From: an uncultured Clostridia bacterium
GTDB lineage: Bacteria; Bacillota_A; Clostridia; Christensenellales; Aristaeellaceae
Direction of reading: 5' to 3'
Assembly (NCBI GenBank): GCA_945871545.1
Contig: CAMBWJ010000136.1
Span: 1-5,697, forward strand
DNA: 5,697 nt
A model generated the notes under the pieces. That model was not told the origin of the DNA. It saw nothing but the letters and a program-made list of their open reading frames with translations, and searched no databases. Of the stretch, positions 1-4,911 are shown piece after piece (within the stretch, counting starts at the first letter, position 1; the number at the start of each line of letters is the position of its first letter). A program made the position numbers and the translations under genes.

Positions 1-1217
1 TTCGCGCCGCCGCCGATGACGCGCATTTCCTCCACCGGAAGGCACTCGCGCATGATGTCCAGTATGCCGGCCAGGCCATAGGACACGCCCTCAAACACCG
101 CGCGGGAGAAGTGCCGCCGGTCGTGATCGGCACTGATGCCGAAGAACACGCCGCGCGCAAGGGGATCGAAAATCGGGCTGCGCTCGCCCGACAGGTAGGG
201 CAGGAATACCAGACCGTCGCATCCGGCGGGAACCTCCGCAGCCAGGCGGTTCATCGCATCGATGCCCTCCGGCGCATAGATCTTCTGCGCCCAGTCCACG
301 GAGCGGCACACATTCTCCACCGTGCCGAACACGCAGCAGTGGTCGCCATCCAGCGAAAGGATGCTGAACACCCGGCGCTGCGCATCCAGATAGGGTGCGT
401 CCATGTTACAGGCAATCCAGCCCGTGGTTCCCAGGCTGCAATAAACGTCGCCCGTGCGCGCGATGCCCGCGCCCACGTTGGCGCAGCAGCCGTCGCCGCC
501 GCCTGCCACCACCGGTATGCCCTGCTTCAGACCGAGCTGCGCCGCAGCCTCCGCAGTGAGCTTTCCGATGACCTCCGTTGAGGCGTGCAGCGCGGGGAAG
601 CGATCCGCCTCCAGGCCGAAGTCCTGAAACACCTCCGTCAGGTATTCCTTTCTGCTGATGTCGATGAGCATGCCGTGGGACGCATCGGAGTAATCCGTGG
701 TGTCCAGATTGCCCGTCAGGCGGAAGTTCAGGTAGTCCTTCGCCTGCAAGAAGCGCGCCGTCCGCGCGTAGATCTCCGGGCGCTTGCGCTTGATCCACAT
801 CGCCTTGCACAGCGACGCGGCGGCGGTCAGCACGTTTCCGGTCAGGCGATAGATGCGATCCAGGCCGATGTGCGCCTCCACCTCCGCAGCCTCGTCCAGC
901 GCGCGGTTGTCCGAGTGGATCATCGATGGCGTCAGAGGCTCGCCCTTCGCATCCACCGGCAGCAAACCCAGCATGTGCGCGCTGATGCCGATGGCGCACA
1001 CATCCTGCGCACCCTCGGGATTGATCTCAAACAGTCTGCGCACGGCAGATACAGCCGCGTCCCACCAGTCCTGCGCGCGCTGCTCGGCACAGTGCGGCGC
1101 GGGGTAGCGGGTCTCGTACCGCTGCGCGGCCTCGGAAACGATCTTCAGCTCTGTGGAAACCAGCGAGGCCTTCACGCTGCTGGTGCCCACATCCAACGCC
1201 AGTATGTATGCGCTCAT
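1..1217 (-). CDS. FGGY-family carbohydrate kinase, xylulokinase-like (3' end beyond the window)
   Basis: This is a cytoplasmic sugar kinase that would phosphorylate a pentulose or related sugar with ATP. 405 codons are visible and no stop is reached before the left edge; family members have about 500 residues, so roughly the last fifth is missing. The N-terminal ATP-binding motif is DVGTS (residues 9-13). The first FGGY signature is around K138-W141 (CKAMWI). The catalytic-base Asp is expected at D242 in AGGGDG. LPYLSGERSP (339-348) is typical of xylulokinases. Residues 356-376 (GVFFGI ... HF..AVFE) fit the second FGGY signature, and the visible part ends in IGGGA. The start ATG (1217-1215) has GGAGGG at 1230-1225, seven bases upstream, and a promoter further upstream. 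The substrate-contact segment reads ISAHMLG (78-84) rather than the xylulokinase-type QMHG, so the exact sugar is uncertain. The family call is firm; xylulokinase is only the nearest likely function. Confidence 0.93.
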   Translation of the reverse strand, partial: MSAYILALDVGTSSVKASLVSTELKIVSEAAQRYETRYPAPHCAEQRAQDWWDAAVSAVRRLFEINPEGAQDVCAIGISAHMLGLLPVDAKGEPLTPSMIHSDNRALDEAAEVEAHIGLDRIYRLTGNVLTAAASLCKAMWIKRKRPEIYARTARFLQAKDYLNFRLTGNLDTTDYSDASHGMLIDISRKEYLTEVFQDFGLEADRFPALHASTEVIGKLTAEAAAQLGLKQGIPVVAGGGDGCCANVGAGIARTGDVYCSLGTTGWIACNMDAPYLDAQRRVFSILSLDGDHCCVFGTVENVCRSVDWAQKIYAPEGIDAMNRLAAEVPAGCDGLVFLPYLSGERSPIFDPLARGVFFGISADHDRRHFSRAVFEGVSYGLAGILDIMRECLPVEEMRVIGGGA

Positions 1218-1259
1218 CTTGTAACCCTCCGTGTGTAAAATTCACTTGTACTTGCAACC

Positions 1260-1288
1260 ATTATACCGCGAATCCGGCGTTTTGATAA
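1260..1288 (-). promoter_or_regulatory. Sigma-A-type promoter for the FGGY kinase gene
   Basis: On the minus strand a perfect -10 box TATAAT lies at 1265-1260. A -35-like TTATCA (4 of 6 consensus bases) lies at 1288-1283, with a 17-bp spacer. The predicted start near 1253 gives a leader of about 35 bases that includes the GGAGGG ribosome binding site. The leader opens with a short tandem CTTGTA/CTTGCA-like repeat (1245-1256 on the plus strand), which could be a protein site but is too short to argue from. Confidence 0.72.
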
Positions 1289-1300
1289 GCCCCCTGACGC

Positions 1301-1321
1301 AAGTTTCTTTGACGGAAGCTT
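1301..1321. repeat. Imperfect palindrome and 15-bp repeat between divergent promoters
   Basis: AAGTTTC (1301-1307) and GAAGCTT (1315-1321) form an inverted repeat with one mismatch and a 7-bp centre. The stretch also contains TGACGCAAG (1295-1303) and TGACGGAAG (1310-1318), direct copies offset by 15 bp. It lies between the -35 boxes of the kinase promoter (1283-1288) and the ABC-F promoter (1320-1325). An operator here is possible but unproven. Confidence 0.35.
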
Positions 1322-1349
1322 GACATTCTTCCCCGCATCGTGCTATACT
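1320..1349 (+). promoter_or_regulatory. Strong sigma-A-type promoter for the ABC-F leader and gene
   Basis: A perfect -35 box TTGACA (1320-1325) is followed after 18 bp by TATACT (1344-1349). The TGC just before it (1341-1343) makes an extended -10. Transcription should start near 1356, about 260 bases ahead of the ABC-F start codon, leaving room for a long regulatory leader. It is one of the two strongest promoter matches in the window, which suits a gene controlled mainly by downstream attenuation. Confidence 0.82.
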
Positions 1350-1376
1350 CCATTCATCAATATGGGAGGCAGACCG

Positions 1377-1397
1377 ATGCGCAACACTTCCTGCTGA
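1377..1397 (+). CDS. Leader peptide uORF (6 codons, MRNTSC) ahead of the ABC-F gene
   Basis: An ATG at 1377 opens a six-codon frame (MRNTSC) that ends at TGA 1395-1397. It is preceded by GGGAGG (1364-1369) at an ideal 7-base spacing, so it has a ribosome binding site as good as those of the real genes here, and it is the first start codon with such a site after the predicted transcription start. Short peptides in this position serve as ribosome-stalling sensors in several antibiotic-inducible ABC-F and erm leaders. The sensing role is inferred from position and context; the peptide is too short for any homology argument. Confidence 0.6.
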   Translation: MRNTSC

Positions 1398-1407
1398 ATC
1401 GTTTGAA

Positions 1408-1530
1408 CCGCAGTCTGGCGGCACATTCCACCCGGAATGCGCCCGCTGCGGCATGCAGGAAAGTTTGTTCATCGCTCCACCTCCCGCTGTACCCGCCCTG
1501 CATCGCGCAGGCGCGGCCGCTTCATGCAGG
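1408..1530 (+). promoter_or_regulatory. Candidate attenuator leader RNA with mutually exclusive pairings
   Basis: CCGCAG (1408-1413) can pair with CTGCGG (1446-1451), enclosing a hairpin CATTCC/GGAATG (1424-1429/1434-1439, loop ACCC). The heptamer CCTGCAT (1497-1503) is perfectly complementary to two identical copies of ATGCAGG, at 1453-1459 and 1524-1530, and can pair with only one at a time. Pairing with the downstream copy, helped by CTCCC (1481-1485) with GGGAG (1534-1538), would tie up the 5' arm of the terminator at 1534-1566. Pairing with the upstream copy would leave the terminator free. A small hairpin CCTGC/GCAGG (1497-1501/1507-1511) competes with both. The pairings are read directly from the bases; the switch function is inferred. 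Confidence 0.55.
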
Positions 1531-1533
1531 TTT

Positions 1534-1575
1534 GGGAGTCCGAAAAGACAGCTTTTCCGGACTCCCTTTCTTTGT
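1534..1575 (+). terminator. Intrinsic terminator (attenuator) 40 bases before the ABC-F start codon
   Basis: GGGAGTCCG (1534-1542) pairs perfectly with CGGACTCCC (1558-1566). Inside it AAAAG (1543-1547) pairs with CTTTT (1552-1556), leaving a 4-base loop ACAG and one bulged C. The 14-bp stem is followed by TTTCTTTGT (1567-1575). It lies between the ABC-F promoter and the gene, with no other gene in between for it to end, so it most likely works as a conditional terminator. Confidence 0.85.
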
Positions 1576-1614
1576 CCCCATCGGGCGGTGGGCCCATCAA
1601 AGGAGGAATGCACG

Positions 1615-3090
1615 ATGTCAATCATTCAGATCGATCATCTGAGCTACCGCTACCCCGGCAGCAGCGATGCTGTCTTTGAAAACCTGTCCTTTCAGCTGGA
1701 CAGCAGCTGGAAGCTGGGACTGATCGGCCGCAACGGACGGGGCAAGACCACGCTGATGCGGCTGCTGACGGGCGAATGCGACAGCGGCGGCGCGATTCGC
1801 ACCGCCGTACAGTTTGAATACTTTCCCCGCACGGTGTCCGACCCCAGCCGGCCTGCGCTGGAAGTGCTGCGGGATATCTGCCCCGCTGCGGAGGAGTGGG
1901 AGCTGGTCTGCGAACTCTCGAAGCTGGGCCTGGAGGGCGACGTGCTGGAGCAGCCCTTCTCCACACTCTCCGGCGGCGAACAGACCCGATCCCTGCTGGC
2001 GGCGATGTTCTTAAACGAGGGGCGGTTTCTGCTGATCGACGAGCCGACGAACCACCTGGACGCCGACGGGCGCGCGCACATGGCGGACTACCTGCGGCGC
2101 AAGCGGGGCTTCATCCTGGCGAGCCACGACCGGGCGCTGCTGGACGGCTGTGTGGATCACATTCTGTCCATCAACCGCGCGGACATCGAGGTGCAGGCCG
2201 GCAACTTCAGCTCCTGGCGTCTGAACTTCGACCGGCAGCAGGCCTTCGAGCAGGCCCGGGATGCGCAGCTGCGCCGGGAGATCGGCCGCATGAAGGATGC
2301 TGCGCGACAGTCGGCGGACTGGTCCGACCGCGTGGAGGCCACAAAGGGCGTGCGGGTGGCCGGACTCAAGCCGGACAAGGGGCGCATCGGCCACAAGGCG
2401 GCGAAGATGATGCAGCGCTCCAAGTCCATCGAGACCCGCCGGGAGCAGGCCATCGAGGAAAAGACAGCGCTGCTGAAGAACACGGAGAAGGCAGAGCCGC
2501 TGAAGCTTGCGCCGCTTGCCCACCACGCCCAGCGCCTGCTGGAGCTGCGGGACGTGCGCATCCATTACGACGATCGTCAGATCTGCGGCCCACTGACGCT
2601 TGAGCTGACACAGGGCGAACGCATCTGTCTGGAGGGCCGCAACGGCAGCGGCAAGAGCAGCCTGCTGCGGCTGATCCTGGGCGAGACCGTGCCCTACGAG
2701 GGCCGGATCCAGCTCGCCTCGGGGCTGATCGTCTCCTACGTGCCCCAGAGCGCCGCGCAGCTGCGGGGTTCGCTCTCCGATTTCGCCCGGGAGCGCGGCG
2801 TGGACGGAACGCTGCTGCGAACCATCCTGCGCAAACTGGGCTTCGAGCGCGCGCAGTTCGAGCTGGACATGTCGGAGTTCTCCCAGGGCCAGCGCAAAAA
2901 AGCCCTGATCGCCGCCAGCCTGTGTCAGCAGGCCCAGCTCTACCTCTGGGACGAGCCACTCAACTACATCGACATCGACTCCCGCCTGCAGATCGAGGAA
3001 CTGCTGCGCACAGCCCAGCCCACGATGCTCTTCGTGGAGCACGACGCGGCCTTCCAGCGCGCCGTCGCCACGCGGACGCTCCGGCTGTGA
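1615..3090 (+). CDS. ABC-F ATPase, Lsa/CplR-type ribosomal protection protein (predicted)
   Basis: This is a 491-residue cytosolic protein with two ABC ATPase domains and no membrane segments. ABC-F proteins of this type bind the ribosomal E site; the Lsa/Vga/VmlR/CplR group displaces lincosamides, pleuromutilins and streptogramin A. Domain 1: Walker A GRNGRGKT (38-45), signature LSGGEQ (118-123), Walker B ending IDEP with E143, switch SHD (H171). A charged linker (about 206-300) includes the ribosome-reaching tip and the motif MMQRSKSIETR. Domain 2: Walker A GRNGSGKS (341-348), degenerate signature FSQGQ (422-426), Walker B LWDEPLNY (E447) and EHD (H476). WKLGLIGRNGRGKTT, GFILxSHDRA and WDEPLNYID match Lsa(A) closely as I recall it, and the length is near Lsa(A)'s (about 498). 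The ATG at 1615 is chosen because AAAGGAGG (1599-1606) lies 8 bases upstream; the same frame is open upstream but runs through the leader terminator. Resistance is predicted, not shown; a housekeeping translation role is possible. Confidence 0.93.
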   Translation: MSIIQIDHLSYRYPGSSDAVFENLSFQLDSSWKLGLIGRNGRGKTTLMRLLTGECDSGGAIRTAVQFEYFPRTVSDPSRPALEVLRDICPAAEEWELVCELSKLGLEGDVLEQPFSTLSGGEQTRSLLAAMFLNEGRFLLIDEPTNHLDADGRAHMADYLRRKRGFILASHDRALLDGCVDHILSINRADIEVQAGNFSSWRLNFDRQQAFEQARDAQLRREIGRMKDAARQSADWSDRVEATKGVRVAGLKPDKGRIGHKAAKMMQRSKSIETRREQAIEEKTALLKNTEKAEPLKLAPLAHHAQRLLELRDVRIHYDDRQICGPLTLELTQGERICLEGRNGSGKSSLLRLILGETVPYEGRIQLASGLIVSYVPQSAAQLRGSLSDFARERGVDGTLLRTILRKLGFERAQFELDMSEFSQGQRKKALIAASLCQQAQLYLWDEPLNYIDIDSRLQIEELLRTAQPTMLFVEHDAAFQRAVATRTLRL

Positions 3091-3098
3091 CGCGCGGC

Positions 3099-3127
3099 TT
3101 GCAATCCAGCGACCTCTGTTGTATAAT
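3099..3127 (+). promoter_or_regulatory. Sigma-A-type promoter for thiE
   Basis: TTGCAA (3099-3104) and a perfect TATAAT (3122-3127) are separated by 17 bp, in the 70-base gap after the ABC-F stop codon. The predicted start near 3134 leaves a leader of only about 27 bases, enough for the GGAGG ribosome binding site (3148-3152) but not for a riboswitch. No terminator is visible between the ABC-F stop and this promoter, so read-through from the ABC-F unit could add to thiE expression. Confidence 0.72.
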
Positions 3128-3160
3128 AATCTCTGGAATATCGCGATGGAGGCAGACAAT

Positions 3161-3802
3161 ATGCAGTTCAACAGCGAACAGCTTCTCTTATACGCAGTCA
3201 CCGACCGCGCATGGGTCGGCAGACAGACGCTGCTGGAGCAGATCGAGGACGCTCTGGCGGGCGGTGCGACGCTGATTCAGCTTCGGGAAAAGGATCTGGA
3301 CGCGGAGTCCTTTCTGAACGAGGCCGTGCAGGCGCGCGAGATCTGCCACCGCCACGGCGTGCCGCTGATCATCAACGACAACGTGGACGTGGCGCTGAAG
3401 GCCAATGCGGACGGCGTGCATGTGGGCATCGAGGACGCGCCCGTAAAGGAGATTCGCCGCCGGGTGGGTTCAGATTTCATCATCGGTGCGACCGCCAAGA
3501 CCGTGGAACAGGCGCAGCTGGCCCAGGAATCCGGCGCGGACTATCTGGGCGTGGGTGCGGTGTTCCCCTCCCCCACCAAGCTCAGCGCCATCCGCATCAC
3601 CGGCGAGCAGCTTCGCGCGATCTGCGCAAGCGTACACATCCCCGCGGTGGCCATCGGCGGCATCAGCAGGGAGAACGCCCGGGTGCTCTGCGGCTGCGGC
3701 GTGCAGGGCATCGCGGTGGTCTCCGCCATCTTCGCGGCCCAGGACATTCCCACCGCGACCAAAGCGCTCAGGCGCGCCGCGCTGGACGTCGTGGGCAGGT
3801 AA
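3161..3802 (+). CDS. thiE: Thiamine phosphate synthase
   Basis: This enzyme joins HMP pyrophosphate and the thiazole phosphate to make thiamine monophosphate in the cytosol. The product has 213 residues, close to E. coli ThiE (about 211), and is a TIM-barrel protein. Visible family motifs in order are YAVTD (11-15), GATLIQLREKD (35-45) for pyrophosphate and pyrimidine contacts, PLIINDNVDVAL (68-79), ADGVHVGIED (83-92), GADYLGVGAVFPSPTK (125-140) and AIGGIS (164-169). The ATG at 3161 is chosen because GGAGG (3148-3152) lies 8 bases upstream. Earlier in-frame ATGs at 3119 and 3146 lack a site, and the first precedes the predicted transcription start. VGIED has Ile where Gln is usual in VGQED, and GATAKT replaces the common GVSAHT; neither removes a catalytic residue I can name. 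It stands alone, without thiD, thiM or a TPP riboswitch, and a terminator follows. Confidence 0.93.
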   Translation: MQFNSEQLLLYAVTDRAWVGRQTLLEQIEDALAGGATLIQLREKDLDAESFLNEAVQAREICHRHGVPLIINDNVDVALKANADGVHVGIEDAPVKEIRRRVGSDFIIGATAKTVEQAQLAQESGADYLGVGAVFPSPTKLSAIRITGEQLRAICASVHIPAVAIGGISRENARVLCGCGVQGIAVVSAIFAAQDIPTATKALRRAALDVVGR

Positions 3803-3824
3803 GGCCACTCTCCAACGGAAGCAG

Positions 3825-3864
3825 AAAAGCACTTGCATCTCTCGGGATGCAAGTGCTTTTGTTG
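3825..3864. terminator. Bidirectional intrinsic terminator between convergent thiE and degV
   Basis: AAAAGCACTTGCATC (3825-3839) and its perfect complement (3846-3860) form a 15-bp stem with a 6-base loop TCTCGG. On the plus strand the stem ends in TTTT followed by GTTG; on the minus strand the A-rich foot reads as TTTT. It starts 22 bases after the thiE stop and lies 6 bases past the degV stop, so it can end both transcripts. Confidence 0.9.
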
Positions 3865-3866
3865 CG

Positions 3867-4739
3867 TCAGTCGCAGAGCCTGATAACGGCGACGCCTGCC
3901 GCGTTCGGGCCGGTGTGGCAGCCGATGCTCAGCGACAGCGGGTCGTAGATCACCTCTTCGCCGGGGAAGGCCGCGCGGATCATGTCCACCCAGGCCTGCG
4001 CCTGCTTCTCATCCAGGAAGGTGCCCGCCGCAGCCAGCTTCAGCTGCCCCCTGGGCACGGAGGAGAAGCGCCCCTCGATGTCCTGCCGGATGTGCTCGAT
4101 CATCCGCTGCTGGGCGTGCTTCATGCCGCGTACCTTGTCGCAGGCATCCAGGCGCTCGCCCTGTATGGTGAGGATCGGTCGAATTCCCAGCACCGTGGCG
4201 ATGGCCGCGCCCGCCGCCGTCACCCGGCCGCCGCGCTTGAGATACTCCAGGGTGTCCACGGCGATGTAGATGCTGGCGTTGTAGGCCTCCTGATCAAGCC
4301 GTTCCTTGATCTCACTGGCGCTGAGGCCCGACTCCGCCAGGCGAATCGCGTCCAGCACCGACAGGCGCTGGGGCACGGAGATGCGGTGGTTGTCGGCCAC
4401 CTGCACCCGCCCGCCATAGTCCGCTGAGAGCGCAATCGCGCTGGCGCAGGAGCTGCTCAGGCCGCTGGACATGGGAATGTACACCAGCTCGTCGTAGCCG
4501 CTGCCGAGCGCCGCGTCCCAGGCGCGGGTCACCTCCTCCGGCGAAGGCATCGCCGTAGTGACCTGCTTTCCGGAGAGCAGGCTCTCATAGAACGCATCCA
4601 TGTCGATGTCCACGCCCTCGAAGTAGGTCTGTGCATCGATCAGCACCGGCATGGAGACGCAGAAGATCCCCAGCTGCGCCGCCTCTGCGGCATTGATTCC
4701 GCTATTGCTGTCTGTCACGACGGCAACCCTGTGCGGCAT
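3867..4739 (-). CDS. DegV-family fatty-acid-binding protein (FakB-like)
   Basis: This is a 290-residue cytosolic protein of the DegV family. Characterised members (FakB) hold a fatty acid for phosphorylation by the kinase FakA and so feed exogenous lipid into phospholipid synthesis. Family motifs in order are VVTDSNSGI (7-15), TTAMPSPEEV (61-70, the TxxPS loop), SSGLSSS (91-97, contacting the carboxylate in FakB structures), LEYLKRGGRV (164-173), RPIL (187-190) and GCHTGPNAAG (273-282). The segment ADNHRISVPQ (115-124) differs from the usual DSxxaS form, which may reflect a different acyl preference. The start ATG (4739-4737) follows AAGGA (4753-4749) at 9-base spacing. No fakA is next to it. 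It diverges from the tetR gene and shares a control region with it, which suggests the regulator may respond to a lipid-like ligand; that is inference. Confidence 0.93.
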   Translation of the reverse strand: MPHRVAVVTDSNSGINAAEAAQLGIFCVSMPVLIDAQTYFEGVDIDMDAFYESLLSGKQVTTAMPSPEEVTRAWDAALGSGYDELVYIPMSSGLSSSCASAIALSADYGGRVQVADNHRISVPQRLSVLDAIRLAESGLSASEIKERLDQEAYNASIYIAVDTLEYLKRGGRVTAAGAAIATVLGIRPILTIQGERLDACDKVRGMKHAQQRMIEHIRQDIEGRFSSVPRGQLKLAAAGTFLDEKQAQAWVDMIRAAFPGEEVIYDPLSLSIGCHTGPNAAGVAVIRLCD

Positions 4740-4793
4740 CTGTCATCATCCTTCCAATCTGCGATTTTGCACACGAATTGTTCCCTGCACGGC

Positions 4794-4806
4794 GCAATCC
4801 CATTGC
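4794..4806. repeat. Small perfect inverted repeat overlapping the tetR -35 box
   Basis: GCAAT (4794-4798) and ATTGC (4802-4806) form a 5-bp inverted repeat around CCC. It runs into the TTGCAT -35 box (4803-4808) of the tetR promoter. It is short enough to be chance, but the position would suit a secondary operator. Confidence 0.3.
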
Positions 4807-4831
4807 ATTTTCGTCGCACAGGACCTATAAT
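4803..4831 (+). promoter_or_regulatory. Sigma-A-type promoter for the tetR-family gene
   Basis: TTGCAT (4803-4808) and a perfect TATAAT (4826-4831) are separated by 17 bp. Transcription would start near 4838 and give a leader of about 75 bases. The perfect inverted repeat at 4845-4862 begins about 7 bases past the predicted start, a common position for autorepression by a TetR-type regulator. Confidence 0.78.
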
Positions 4832-4856
4832 ACTACTATGTATTGTAACATGTGAA
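4827..4856 (-). promoter_or_regulatory. Candidate promoter for degV, overlapping the tetR promoter
   Basis: On the minus strand TTCACA (4856-4851) and TATTAT (4832-4827) are separated by 18 bp. The -10 box lies on the opposite strand of the tetR -10 box, offset by one base. The -35 box is wholly inside the 4845-4862 inverted repeat. It would give an 80-base degV leader. It is the best match I found upstream of degV but is weaker than the tetR promoter. Confidence 0.5.
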
Positions 4857-4862
4857 TGTTAC
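4845..4862. promoter_or_regulatory. Candidate TetR-type operator (18-bp perfect inverted repeat)
   Basis: GTAACAT (4845-4851) and ATGTTAC (4856-4862) are perfect inverted copies around GTGA. Size and symmetry suit a homodimeric helix-turn-helix protein. The repeat sits just downstream of the tetR start of transcription and covers the proposed degV -35 box, so one bound dimer could repress both genes. Binding by the adjacent TetR protein is inferred from proximity. Confidence 0.62.
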
Positions 4863-4911
4863 GCACGCAACGTCTGCGGCCGAAGCTGTGACAGATTTGG
4901 AGGTTTTGTTC

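Noticed and set aside
111..1238. Plus-strand open frames across the FGGY kinase region
   Set aside because: The minus-strand frame is open from 1217 to the edge with all FGGY motifs, its own ribosome binding site and a promoter. The plus-strand products are Arg/His/Ala-rich antisense shadows.
1453..1614. In-frame N-terminal extension of the ABC-F protein by 54 residues (ATG at 1453)
   Set aside because: It has no ribosome binding site, runs through the leader terminator hairpin, and the extension has no ABC-F character. The ATG at 1615 has AAAGGAGG at 8 bases and begins the conserved N-terminus.
1437..1679. 80-codon frame starting in the leader, with an ATG at 1608 next to the ABC-F ribosome binding site
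   Set aside because: The 1437 start has no good ribosome binding site. The ATG at 1608 is only 1 base from GGAGG, and the frame overlaps the ABC-F start in another register with no protein-like sequence.
3119..3160. Earlier ATG for thiE at 3119
   Set aside because: It lies upstream of the -10 box TATAAT (3122-3127), so it would not be in the transcript from that promoter. The ATG at 3161 has GGAGG at 8 bases and begins next to the conserved YAVTD.
3091..3160. TPP riboswitch upstream of thiE
   Set aside because: The gap to the preceding gene is 70 bases, much of it promoter, and it lacks the CTGAGA and other conserved thi-box segments.
2011..3201. 396-codon open frame antisense to the ABC-F gene
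   Set aside because: It is a shadow of GC-rich coding sequence: the plus strand carries all ABC-F motifs in register, and the antisense product is low-complexity Leu/Ala/Gly/Arg without family features.
4852..4911. 20-residue extension of the TetR protein from GTG 4852
   Set aside because: The codon is inside the candidate operator and has no ribosome binding site; the ATG at 4912 has GGAGG at 8 bases and starts a normal-length TetR protein.
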